From JAHFTY01 sp964584785 (GTDB taxonomy: Bacteria > Acidobacteriota > Terriglobia > 20CM-2-55-15), in assembly GCA_964584785.1 (NCBI GenBank), contig CAZPBY010000043.1, positions 4,811-68,810 of the forward strand: a stretch of DNA of 64,000 nucleotides, in the 5' to 3' direction. The position numbers were made by a program, and so were the translations under genes. Positions within the stretch are counted from its first letter, which is position 1. Every line of letters starts with the position of its first letter. Below, piece after piece: positions 24,771 to 32,759 of the stretch. Below the pieces are notes generated by a model. The model saw only the letters and a list, made by a program, of their open reading frames with translations, ran no database searches and had not been told where the DNA came from.

Positions 24771-26042
24771 GTGGCCACTCCATCGGCATCGCGCCCGATC
24801 CAGCTCGGACTTGTTGAGAACGCGGCGCAATTCTCGCTACTCGTGTTGGTCAATGGCTTCGTCGGCGCAATGGTGGGTATGGAACGAAGCATTTTGCCGA
24901 TGATCGCCGAAACCGAATTTGCGCTGAAGGTGCGCACGGCGATCTTGTCCTTCATCGTTGTCTTTGGTGCGACCAAAGCGGTCTCGAACTACTTCGCGGG
25001 CCGACTGTCCGATCGATTTGGCCGCAAGCACATCCTTGTCGCTGGCTGGCTCATCGCCACGCCTGTTCCGCTTGTGTTGATGTGGGCGCCGACTTGGAAC
25101 TGGATTCTTCTGGGTAATGCGCTTCTCGGAATAAGCCAGGGTCTGACATGGTCCGCGACGGTCATTATGAAGATCGACCTCGTGGGCCCGAAGCGTCGCG
25201 GGCTCGCCATGGGCTTGAATGAGTTTTCAGGTTACGTCGCCGTCGCTCTTGCAGCCTTCGCAACCGGATTCGTGGCAAGTCGCTATGGCTTGCGCCCGCA
25301 ACCTTTCTATCTCGGAATCATTTTCGTCATCGCTGGATTGTTTCTGTCAGCGGTTCTCGTGCGAGAAACCATGGCTCACGCGGCCCTTGAAAGTCAGGGC
25401 CACCCAACTGAGCGACCGTCTGCGTATGAAGTATTTAAACGAACCACGCTGCTCGACGCGAATTTGTCGAGTGCAAGCCAGGTCGGGTTCGTGAACAACC
25501 TCAATGACGGCCTCGCGTGGGGGCTATTTCCGCTTTTCTTTTCGCGCGCCGGAATGAACGTTTTTGAGATTGGAGTGCTTGCGGCAATTTATCCAGCAAC
25601 CTGGGGCTTCGTGCAACTCGCAACCGGCGCCTTGTCGGATAAGCTGGGGCGCAAGCTCTTGATTGTTTCAGGTATGTGGGTCCAGGCGATTGGAATTATT
25701 GTCCTGGTATTTGTATCCACATTTATCAGCTTTGCAGTCGGTCTGACGCTGCTCGGCATCGGAACCGCGATGGTTTACCCTACGTTACTGTCTGCGGTCG
25801 GGGACGTCGTGCCGCCCACATGGCGCGCATCTTCCGTCGGCGTGTATCGCCTTTGGCGTGATCTCGGATATGCCGGCGGAGGGATCGTCTCGGGAATCAT
25901 TGCAGACTTCTTCGGGATCTCGACGGCGATGACTGCTGTTGCAGCGTTGACATTCCTTTCTGGAGTCGGGGCGGCACTGCGCATGAAAGAAACATTGCAC
26001 TATGAAAGGAGCACATCAGTATGGCCACGGCTTGTCCGATAG
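24771..26042 (+). CDS. Major facilitator superfamily transporter
   Basis: About 423 residues and some twelve membrane segments. The MFS loop motif appears twice, as GRLSDRFGRKHI between helices 2 and 3 and GALSDKLGRKLL in the second half, showing the duplicated fold. The GTG at 24771 follows the MBL stop by two bases; a TTG at 24765 would overlap it as TTGA. The end overlaps the methyltransferase start by 22 bases. Position between an ArsR-rhodanese regulator and an ArsM-like enzyme suggests efflux of the toxic or methylated compound handled by the operon. The substrate is not readable from sequence. Confidence 0.9.
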   Translation: MATPSASRPIQLGLVENAAQFSLLVLVNGFVGAMVGMERSILPMIAETEFALKVRTAILSFIVVFGATKAVSNYFAGRLSDRFGRKHILVAGWLIATPVPLVLMWAPTWNWILLGNALLGISQGLTWSATVIMKIDLVGPKRRGLAMGLNEFSGYVAVALAAFATGFVASRYGLRPQPFYLGIIFVIAGLFLSAVLVRETMAHAALESQGHPTERPSAYEVFKRTTLLDANLSSASQVGFVNNLNDGLAWGLFPLFFSRAGMNVFEIGVLAAIYPATWGFVQLATGALSDKLGRKLLIVSGMWVQAIGIIVLVFVSTFISFAVGLTLLGIGTAMVYPTLLSAVGDVVPPTWRASSVGVYRLWRDLGYAGGGIVSGIIADFFGISTAMTAVAALTFLSGVGAALRMKETLHYERSTSVWPRLVR

Positions 26043-26803
26043 ACCTTGATACTCGGAAATTGCGCGACGAAATTCAATCGATATACGCGCGGGTTGCGAC
26101 AGATCCTTCCGGCAGTTTTCACTTTCACCGCTGTCCGGAGTACGCCGCGGAGTTCCTTCATTACGACCGCGACGGATTAGCTGCGATTCCAGGCGAAGCC
26201 ACGGCCTCATTTGCCGGTGTGTCCAATCCACATCGCATGGGACCGATTGGCGAAGGCAATACCGTCGTCGACATCGGCTGCGGTGCGGGCATGGACCTGC
26301 TGCTTGCAGCGAAGGCTGTTGGTCCTCACGGTCGCGCGATTGGTATCGACATGACGGAGGCAATGCGCCAACGGGCGATCGCATCCGCACTAAAGGCGGG
26401 ATTGACGAATGTGGAAGTGCGAATTGGTGACGCGATGGTGTTGCCGCTCGACGATGCGAGCATAGACGTGGTCATTTCCAATGGCGTGTTGAATCTCGTT
26501 CCCGACAAGGCTGTCGCTTACGCCGAAGTGTTTCGGGTACTCAAGCCCGGAGGCCGCTTCCTCTACGGTGACATCGTCGTGGGTGATGAGCTTCCGGAGT
26601 CGGCAAGGCGTAATGTCGACCTGTGGACAGGTTGAATCGCCGGCGCTCTCCCGGAGGGAGAACTCATCGACGTCCTTGACCGGATTGGTTTTTCCGGTGT
26701 CGACGTACGCGAGCGATTCGATGCTTTTCGCGGCACAACGAAAGAATCAACTGCCCGTAAATTCGGTGTGATTGGAGTAAATGTCTTTGCGATGAAGAAA
26801 TAA
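26021..26803 (+). CDS. ArsM-like methyltransferase with in-frame TGA (candidate Sec205)
   Basis: The ATG at 26021 has AAAGGAG ten bases upstream. The frame gives 204 residues to a TGA at 26633-26635, then runs on in frame for 55 more codons to a TAA at 26803. Class I methyltransferase motifs are clear: VVDIGCGAGMDLLLAA (82-97), GIDMTEAMR, DVVISNGVLNLVPDK, RVLKPGGRFLYGDIV. Around the TGA the text is VDLWTG-(TGA)-IAGALPEGELI; as I recall, relatives have DLWTGCIAGAL, and in ArsM this Cys binds arsenite. The 55 codons beyond are family-like (FSGVDVRERFDAF, ARKFGVIGVNVFA). So the gene is either a selenoprotein of 260 residues with Sec at the catalytic thiol, or has one nonsense mutation. Cys5 and Cys38 are other possible ligands. 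Confidence 0.7.
26647..26661 (+). promoter_or_regulatory. Candidate bacterial SECIS hairpin after the ArsM-like TGA
   Basis: TCTCCC (26647-26652) pairs perfectly with GGGAGA (26656-26661) around the three-base loop GGA. The loop starts 17 nt after the TGA at 26633-26635 and begins with GG. Position, stem and loop fit what is known of bacterial SECIS elements read by SelB. A GC-rich coding region can also form such hairpins by chance. Confidence 0.5.
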
Positions 26804-26804
26804 G

Positions 26805-27210
26805 AATAATGCGCTTCGACCAGCCGCCGAACCATGGGCCAGTGTTTATCACGTTGTGTTTTTTTGCCTGGACGAGATCGGGAAGAGGCAGCAGGTTACA
26901 TGCTAACTTGCCGGGGAGTTCAATGGTGGTTCGTCGTCGAGTTTTGGAAAAGGTTCGACGCCGCGCATTTTCGCCATGATATCGATCCGCATACCGAAGG
27001 CCTCGGGATGCTGACATCGGAAATGAATGGCATAGCCACGTTTGAGATATTGGAGTTCGAAAGGAGGCAGGGCAATAACCCGGCACCCTAATTCATCGAG
27101 CGCTTTTCGCAGCCGAGTCAGATTGGTGCTGTGGGCGAGTATTACGAAGTCTGTATCACGAATAAACTCGGCCGCGCCGTAGAATACGCACGGGTTCCTT
27201 ATTAGGACTG
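26805..27210 (-). pseudogene. Nucleotidyltransferase-like pseudogene (two frameshifts, no start)
   Basis: Reading the minus strand, one frame gives FIRDTDFVILAHSTNLTRL, PPFELQYLKRGYAIHFRC and MRIDIMAKMRGVEPFPKL. The next frame gives RRRTTIELPGKLACNLLPLP followed by DLVQAKK. A third gives HWPMVRRLVEAHY. Together they match a family of small nucleotidyltransferase-like (AbiEii-type) proteins in order and without large gaps. The N-terminal start and first glycine motif are missing. The second frameshift lies in a run of A. It lies tail to tail with the ArsM-like gene and is clearly not functional as assembled. Confidence 0.6.
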
Positions 27211-27227
27211 TTAAGGCACAGCTGCGT

Positions 27228-28610
27228 TCAGCCGGTTAGTGGGAGCGTCACACTGAATATCGAGCCGGTTTCGGGGGTGCTTTCAACGGTGATCCTTCCA
27301 TGATGGGCTCGGACAATCCATTGCGCTATCGAGAGGCCAAGGCCGGCGCCTCCGGCGTCGCGGGACCGGGCTTTGTCGGCCCGGTAAAACCGTTCGAAGA
27401 TATTCGGCAGGTCCTCGGGCGCGATGCCGATCCCGAAGTCCTCTACTCGGATCCGTGCGGTTGAAGCATCGGAATCGAGGTGGACCGTGACGCGACTGCC
27501 CGTTGAAGAGTACTTCACGGCGTTATCGATAAGGATCAGCAGGAGCCGGCGCATGGCCTGCGGATCGATCTCCGCTGTCAGTGCAAATCGAGGCAAGTCC
27601 CAACACAACTCAACGTCTCTTTCTTTTGCCAGTCGCGAACCTTGCTGGCAAGCGTCCTGTACAATCGAGGTCAGATCGCTTCTACAAAACTCCAATGGCT
27701 GAGAACCCGAGTCCGCTCGGGCTAAAACCAGGAGGTTTTCAATCAGCGACGTTGTTCGCTCCGCTTCCTGAAGAATCTCGCTCATCGCTTTTCGATATTC
27801 GGCTTCGTCGCGCCGCCTTCGCAACGATAACTCAGCGGTAGTGCGTATCAGAGCGATCGGGGTTCGTAATTCATGCGAAGCGTCCGCTGTGAACTGATTC
27901 ACTTTTTGAAATGAGGACTGCAGCCGCGACATCATGTCATTCAGTGTTTCGGATAAACGCTGCAACTCGTCCCCGGTCTTCAATGTTGCCAAACGCTGCG
28001 ACAAATTGTGGGTGCTGATCGATCGAGCGGTGTTCGTGATTTGATCGACCGGCGCCAGCGCCCGACCGCTCGTCACGTAGCCGCCAAGCGCGGCCAGTCC
28101 GAGCACCGCAGGAATTGATGCGAGCAGCAGCCAGCCGAATCGTGTCACTGCCTGCTGGGTTTGGCCTACGGCTGTCGCGAGGAGAACGGTGTAGTCCTGT
28201 CCCACGATGCTCAAACTGGCCGTGAGAACCCGAATGGGCCTGTCACTCACCGTGCGATTGTCGAAAGAGATTGCCTCCTGCAGTTTTGGGGCGGGAATCT
28301 TGTATTCGCGAATCGAAGAGGACTCGAAAACGACAGTTCCCGTCTGATCCCACACTTCGAGCATGTCGCCGCCCGGCCGAAGTCCCGAGTGTTCCCTGAA
28401 TTCCTCGCGCAACTCCTGACCGGACATCTTTGGAATCTCGCGTTGCATGAGTCTTTGTACGCCCTCCAGCCTTCCGCGCAGGTCTTCATCGACCGCGGCA
28501 TAGACGCTGCGCCTCATCACGAAAAAGAGTCCCGCTCCCAACAGGCCCAGAGTCAAAGTCAAAACCAGAGAGTAGGTCAACGTCAGGCGCATACGAATGG
28601 ACAACGGCAT
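27228..28610 (-). CDS. Sensor histidine kinase, CusS-like
   Basis: About 460 residues. Membrane helices at about 11-33 and 158-180 flank a periplasmic domain of some 120 residues. A HAMP domain follows (SGRALAPVDQITNTARSIS), then HisKA with phosphoacceptor His near 246 (FTADASHELRTPIALIR) and an ATPase domain (LLILIDNAVKYSSTG, DFGIGI, GAGLGLSIAQWI). The architecture is that of heavy-metal or envelope-stress kinases such as CusS. The gene overlaps the end of the response regulator gene: a GTG at 28613 forms GTGA with the stop, and the ATG at 28610 follows at once. The stimulus is unknown. Confidence 0.94.
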   Translation of the reverse strand: MPLSIRMRLTLTYSLVLTLTLGLLGAGLFFVMRRSVYAAVDEDLRGRLEGVQRLMQREIPKMSGQELREEFREHSGLRPGGDMLEVWDQTGTVVFESSSIREYKIPAPKLQEAISFDNRTVSDRPIRVLTASLSIVGQDYTVLLATAVGQTQQAVTRFGWLLLASIPAVLGLAALGGYVTSGRALAPVDQITNTARSISTHNLSQRLATLKTGDELQRLSETLNDMMSRLQSSFQKVNQFTADASHELRTPIALIRTTAELSLRRRRDEAEYRKAMSEILQEAERTTSLIENLLVLARADSGSQPLEFCRSDLTSIVQDACQQGSRLAKERDVELCWDLPRFALTAEIDPQAMRRLLLILIDNAVKYSSTGSRVTVHLDSDASTARIRVEDFGIGIAPEDLPNIFERFYRADKARSRDAGGAGLGLSIAQWIVRAHHGRITVESTPETGSIFSVTLPLTG

Positions 28611-29290
28611 CACGATTCAGACTCCTGATCGCAACGATAACCGAAACCACGGACGGTGTGGATCAGACGTTTGTCGGGTTCCGTGTCGACCTTCTGACGA
28701 AGCTTCTTGATGAAGGCATCGAGTGTATTGCTTTCGACCTCGTCTTCCGTTCCCCAGACGGACTCGATGATGGTCTCCCGGGATACAACACGGCCCTGAT
28801 TGCGCATCAGAAGCTCCAGAAGTTGATACTCTTTCTTGGTGAGGAGGATCTGTCGACCGCGTCGAGAAACCTGGTGAGTGGCTGGATCGAGAATCAAATC
28901 GCCAACCTGCAACTGCGGCGCCTTTGGGATGGGACCTCTTCGCCCAATCGCACGAATGCGGGCGACAAACTCTTCGAATGAGAACGGCTTTGTCAGATAG
29001 TCGTCCGCACCCAGATCGAGGCCTTTGACGATATCCGGAATCGCGTCGCGGGCGGTGACGATCAATATCGGAGTGCGGTTACCCTTCGCGCGCAGACGCC
29101 GTGCCACGTCGAATCCATCGAGTCCTGGGATCATGATGTCCAGCACGATCGCATCGAATTCCTGGTCGAGCGCGAGATTCAGTCCATCCTTACCGTTGCC
29201 AGCGAGCGTCACCGAATGGTGTTCTTCCTCGAGACCGCTCTTCAGCAGATTAGCCATCTTTTTCTCGTCCTCAACGATCAGGATGCGCAT
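28610..29290 (-). CDS. OmpR-family response regulator, CusR-like
   Basis: 226 residues. Receiver: acidic E7-D8-E9, phosphoacceptor Asp51 in AIVLDIMIP, VTARD, and DDYLTKPFSFEE. The effector domain is a winged helix (LTKKEYQLLELLMRNQGRVV, TLDAFIKKLRQKV, TVRGFGYRC). It is first in an operon with the CusS-like kinase and is divergent from the Oar receptor at 29398. The 107-bp gap between them holds a palindrome and an inverted repeat that could be its binding sites, so the receptor/PepSY unit is a likely regulon. Confidence 0.95.
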   Translation of the reverse strand: MRILIVEDEKKMANLLKSGLEEEHHSVTLAGNGKDGLNLALDQEFDAIVLDIMIPGLDGFDVARRLRAKGNRTPILIVTARDAIPDIVKGLDLGADDYLTKPFSFEEFVARIRAIGRRGPIPKAPQLQVGDLILDPATHQVSRRGRQILLTKKEYQLLELLMRNQGRVVSRETIIESVWGTEDEVESNTLDAFIKKLRQKVDTEPDKRLIHTVRGFGYRCDQESES

Positions 29291-29306
29291 CAGCGCTTGT
29301 ATACCC

Positions 29307-29357
29307 CAGGTACCTGAATATCTGCTGAACCATTGTGCACGGAACAGGTCAGCAGAT
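29307..29357. promoter_or_regulatory. Palindrome plus inverted repeat in divergent promoter region
   Basis: CAGGTACCTG (29307-29316) is a perfect ten-base palindrome. ATCTGCTGA (29320-29328) is repeated inverted as TCAGCAGAT (29349-29357). Both lie between the divergent response regulator and Oar receptor starts. They are candidates for binding by the regulator encoded next door and might serve both directions. Confidence 0.4.
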
Positions 29358-29397
29358 CTTCAGATAGGTTCGATATAAGGACGGCGGAGGTTCACAG

Positions 29398-32127
29398 ATG
29401 CGCATGCAGAAGGTACTCATGGTCGTCGCAATGTTAATGATCGCGGGATTTGCGGCTGGCCAATCCGCCAGACTTCGCGGGAAAGTCCTGGATTCGTCCG
29501 GGCTCGTGATGCCCGGCGCCCAAATTAAGGTCTTTCAGGGCGACAAGCTGGTCAAAGATGCGGTGAGCGGATCAACTGGCGAGTTCGATATTTCCGTCGC
29601 GTCCGGCGACTACCGCGTCGAGGTGTCCGCCGCGGATTTTCAACCGGCCCGACAGAACGTTCGAGTCACACCGACCATGGGAGCCCTCACGATCTCGATG
29701 AAACTGGCGGCGATTGCCCAAAACGTGAACGTGGCCGAAGAAGGGAGCAAGGTCAATATTGACTCCGATTCGAGCCTCAACACGATGGTTCTCAAGGAGG
29801 ACTTCATCGATCAACTTCCGAGCGACGAAAATGAACTCGCCGCCTACCTCGCCAATATTGCCGGATCGCGCGGCGATGCGAGCGGCCAGGCGAACTTCGT
29901 CGTCGACGGATTTACCGGCGGCGTCATCCCACCGAAAGAGCAGATTCAGGAAGTGCGCATCAACAACAACCCTTACAGCACGGAATTCAGCGGCATCGGT
30001 TTCGGCCGCGTGGAAATCATTACTCGAGCGGGAACGGGCGCATATCACGGCAACTTCAACTTCAATTTCAAAGACGACAAACTCAACGCGCAAATTCCCT
30101 TCAGCAACAACAAACCGCCTTATCAGCAGCGCAGCTTCAACTCGTCGATGAGTGGCCCCCTGATCCGCAACCGGCTGACGATCAGCTTGAATGGAAGAAA
30201 CAATTACACGGATAACAGCGACACGATCAACGCGACTATTGCCGATGGCACTCACGTGAACTCCGGGGTCTTGAAACCCAGCATTAGCCGTGCCATCAAC
30301 GGGCGAGGGCAACTGGCTCTAACGCGCAACAATACGCTGAACTTCAACCTCAACTACGATACGCAGACCAACAAGAATCAAGGCATCGGTAATAATGGAG
30401 GTTCCAACTTCAACCTCGCTACGAGGGCGACAAACCGCAAGAATAGCGGGATCGAAGCGCAGATCCGCGAGACCGCCATCCTCAACCCCAGACTCGTTCA
30501 CGAGGTCCGGTTCGAATACGGCCGGGACCTTAACAACACCACCTCCTTAAGTCAGGCCTTTCAACACAATGTTCTGGACTCTTTCAGTGACGGCGGCGCT
30601 CAAAACACCAGCGACACCAGAACACGAACGATCGAAGCTCAAAACGTCCTCATGTATTCCGGCGTACGCTGGACGGTAAAGACCGGGACGCAGACCCAAT
30701 ACCGAATGAACCATACGTTCAATCAGTCGAACTTCACGGGCGCGTGCACTTTTTCCAGTCTTGCCGATTTCAATAACAACAAGCCGCTGGTCTGCTCGCA
30801 AAACCGCGGCAATCCGCTGCTGGACGATAATCAATTCACACTTTCTTCATTTCTACAAAACGACTACAAGGTGAAACGAAATCTCACGCTTTCGTTCGGA
30901 ACAAGGTACGAAATCCAGACGAATATCAGCGACCACAATAACCTCGATCCGCGGGTCGCGATTGGCTATGGTATCGGCCAAAACACGGTACTGCGAGTAG
31001 GCGCCGGCGTTTTCCATCAGCGGCTGGAGCAGGGCACCCTAGAGAATCTGTTGCGGCTGGATGGGACGCGCCAATTTCAGATTGTTGTCAACGATTTTTC
31101 AACCAACCCGTACGATCCAGCCCATTCCGAGACGGTCTTCGGCAATGGCCGGATCGTTCCACCGGCATCCATTCGCGTTCGATCGACAAATCTGGTGACG
31201 CCTTACAGCGCAAATACATCTATATCGTTCGAGCGCAGCCTCCCGAAAAACGTCGGCATGACGATCTCGTGGGATACCGTACGCGGCGTCCATCGATATC
31301 GCAGTCGCAATCTGAACGCTCCGCCACCTGACAGGCCCGGCGTACGTCCGGATCCTACCGTCGGAAACATTTACCAATTGGAGTCCACAGGTTTTTCGCG
31401 ATCGAGCAATTACACGATCGGTTTTCGCCAGACGATGCGAAATCGTTGGAATTTGAATCTCTTCGGCAATTACACCCTTGGCTGGAGTCGCAACGATACC
31501 GACGGACCGTTTGGCACGCCCATGAACAATTACGCTCTGCGCTCCGAATGGGGACGTTCACCGGAGGACACCAGGCACAGGTTCTTTACCGGCGCCGGCT
31601 TCAGCCTGCCCGGCGGGTTCAACGTGAACTCCAATGTCAATTTCAACACAGGACGCGCCTACAACATCACGACGGGGCGGGACGATAATGGCGATACTGT
31701 GATCAACGATCGTCCCGCGGGCGTTCCGCGAAATTCGGGTATTGGACCGCGAAACATGGTGGTGAACATGAACCTGACGAAGGTCATCCGTTTGCGCCGG
31801 CAGGAATCACCTGCCAGACGAGCCGGCAACCCGTTCGTTTCGTCATTTCTTCCGCCGCAGGAAAAACGCGGCGAAGGTGGCGGACCCGGAGGCTTCGGTG
31901 GCCAGCGCGGAGGAGAAGACCGTGGCGGGGACCGCGGTGGACCTGGGCCTGTTTCCGGCGGCTCGACATACAACCCGACCGTGAATTTCCAGTTGAACGT
32001 CAATAACCTGTTGAATACCACTCAACTCGGCCAGTTCAGCGGCGTCATGACGTCTCAGTATTTCGGCAGGGCGGCGGGTGCGCGCAATCCACGGACTGTA
32101 GAGTTGGGCATGCGCTTCAATTTCTGA
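29398..32127 (+). CDS. Oar-like TonB-dependent receptor
   Basis: 909 residues. GGAGG lies just upstream of the ATG. A signal peptide (VAMLMIAGFAAG-QS) is followed by a carboxypeptidase-regulatory-like beta sandwich (LRGKVLDSSGLVMPGAQIKV), a plug-like region (NFVVDGFTGG, EVRINNNPYSTEFSG) and a beta barrel ending in ARNPRTVELGMRFNF. Near residues 800-870 a low-complexity Gly/Arg-rich stretch (GGPGGFGGQRGGEDRGGDR) lies in a predicted loop, a feature of acidobacterial receptors. It is followed after 15 bases by the PepSY-like gene and probably shares its transcript. Divergence from the CusRS-like pair suggests control by it. Ligand unknown. Confidence 0.9.
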   Translation: MRMQKVLMVVAMLMIAGFAAGQSARLRGKVLDSSGLVMPGAQIKVFQGDKLVKDAVSGSTGEFDISVASGDYRVEVSAADFQPARQNVRVTPTMGALTISMKLAAIAQNVNVAEEGSKVNIDSDSSLNTMVLKEDFIDQLPSDENELAAYLANIAGSRGDASGQANFVVDGFTGGVIPPKEQIQEVRINNNPYSTEFSGIGFGRVEIITRAGTGAYHGNFNFNFKDDKLNAQIPFSNNKPPYQQRSFNSSMSGPLIRNRLTISLNGRNNYTDNSDTINATIADGTHVNSGVLKPSISRAINGRGQLALTRNNTLNFNLNYDTQTNKNQGIGNNGGSNFNLATRATNRKNSGIEAQIRETAILNPRLVHEVRFEYGRDLNNTTSLSQAFQHNVLDSFSDGGAQNTSDTRTRTIEAQNVLMYSGVRWTVKTGTQTQYRMNHTFNQSNFTGACTFSSLADFNNNKPLVCSQNRGNPLLDDNQFTLSSFLQNDYKVKRNLTLSFGTRYEIQTNISDHNNLDPRVAIGYGIGQNTVLRVGAGVFHQRLEQGTLENLLRLDGTRQFQIVVNDFSTNPYDPAHSETVFGNGRIVPPASIRVRSTNLVTPYSANTSISFERSLPKNVGMTISWDTVRGVHRYRSRNLNAPPPDRPGVRPDPTVGNIYQLESTGFSRSSNYTIGFRQTMRNRWNLNLFGNYTLGWSRNDTDGPFGTPMNNYALRSEWGRSPEDTRHRFFTGAGFSLPGGFNVNSNVNFNTGRAYNITTGRDDNGDTVINDRPAGVPRNSGIGPRNMVVNMNLTKVIRLRRQESPARRAGNPFVSSFLPPQEKRGEGGGPGGFGGQRGGEDRGGDRGGPGPVSGGSTYNPTVNFQLNVNNLLNTTQLGQFSGVMTSQYFGRAAGARNPRTVELGMRFNF

Positions 32128-32142
32128 TATCGGAGGGGCGAT

Positions 32143-32595
32143 ATGAAGAGTCTTGTTGCGATCATTCTTACAATGGTGCTGACCGCACATGGCCAGGCTC
32201 CGGTCCCAAAGAAGGCTCCTGCCGCAAAACCCAAGGCGCCTCAAGCCGTCCTGGATGCGTTCAGGAAACAATATCCCAACGCAACCATCAAGAGCGTTTC
32301 CGGCGAGAAAGAGGGTGGCAGAACCGTCTACGAAATCGAGAGTATGGATGGCGCCCAAAGACGCGACCTGTTGTACGAATCAGACGGTAAAGTCATTTCG
32401 ACCGAGGAACTCATTCCGACCGCCCAACTGCCAAAGGCGGTCTCCGATGCTGTGGCTGCGAAATATCCAAAGGCTCCCATCGTTAGCGCGGAGAAGCTCA
32501 CGGACAAGGACGGTATGCGCTACGAAGTTGTCGTCAAGGTAGGTGGAAAGAACAAGTCGATCGAAATCGAGCCTTCGGGAAAGATTCATCTGTAG
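32143..32595 (+). CDS. PepSY-like periplasmic protein
   Basis: 150 residues with a signal peptide (MKSLVAIILTMVLTAHG-QA) and a K/A/P-rich linker. Two tandem repeats of the PepSY-like (DUF2874) type follow: VLDAFRKQYPNATIKSV with YEIESMDG, and VSDAVAAKYPKAPIVSA with YEVVVKVGGK. Proteins of this fold are periplasmic and often accompany CusRS/CpxRA-like two-component systems. It lies between two Oar receptors on the same strand, with GGAGG before its ATG. Its stop codon lies inside the left arm of a palindromic repeat that may end transcription. The exact role is unknown. Confidence 0.82.
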   Translation: MKSLVAIILTMVLTAHGQAPVPKKAPAAKPKAPQAVLDAFRKQYPNATIKSVSGEKEGGRTVYEIESMDGAQRRDLLYESDGKVISTEELIPTAQLPKAVSDAVAAKYPKAPIVSAEKLTDKDGMRYEVVVKVGGKNKSIEIEPSGKIHL

Positions 32596-32697
32596 CGGCG
32601 GTCTATGACCGCCGGATTTATAGCATCTCTCGAGCAACATGTTTGTCGCGAGGAACCATAAAGCCGGCGGTCATAGACGTCATAGACCGCCGCTACA
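32591..32697. repeat. REP/MITE-like palindromic element
   Basis: A 25-base left arm (32591-32615) returns as its reverse complement at 32664-32697, except that the right arm carries a tandem duplication of GTCATAGAC. Each arm is itself a hairpin (CGGCGGTC-TAT-GACCGCCG on the left). The left arm contains the PepSY stop codon. It could act as a transcription terminator or be a copy of a dispersed palindromic repeat; no second copy was seen in this window. Confidence 0.75.
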
Positions 32698-32759
32698 GTC
32701 GAAATCCATCTACCCGGAAGGTCAGACAATGTTCGGGAAGGGAAAATTAGAGTTGGGGT

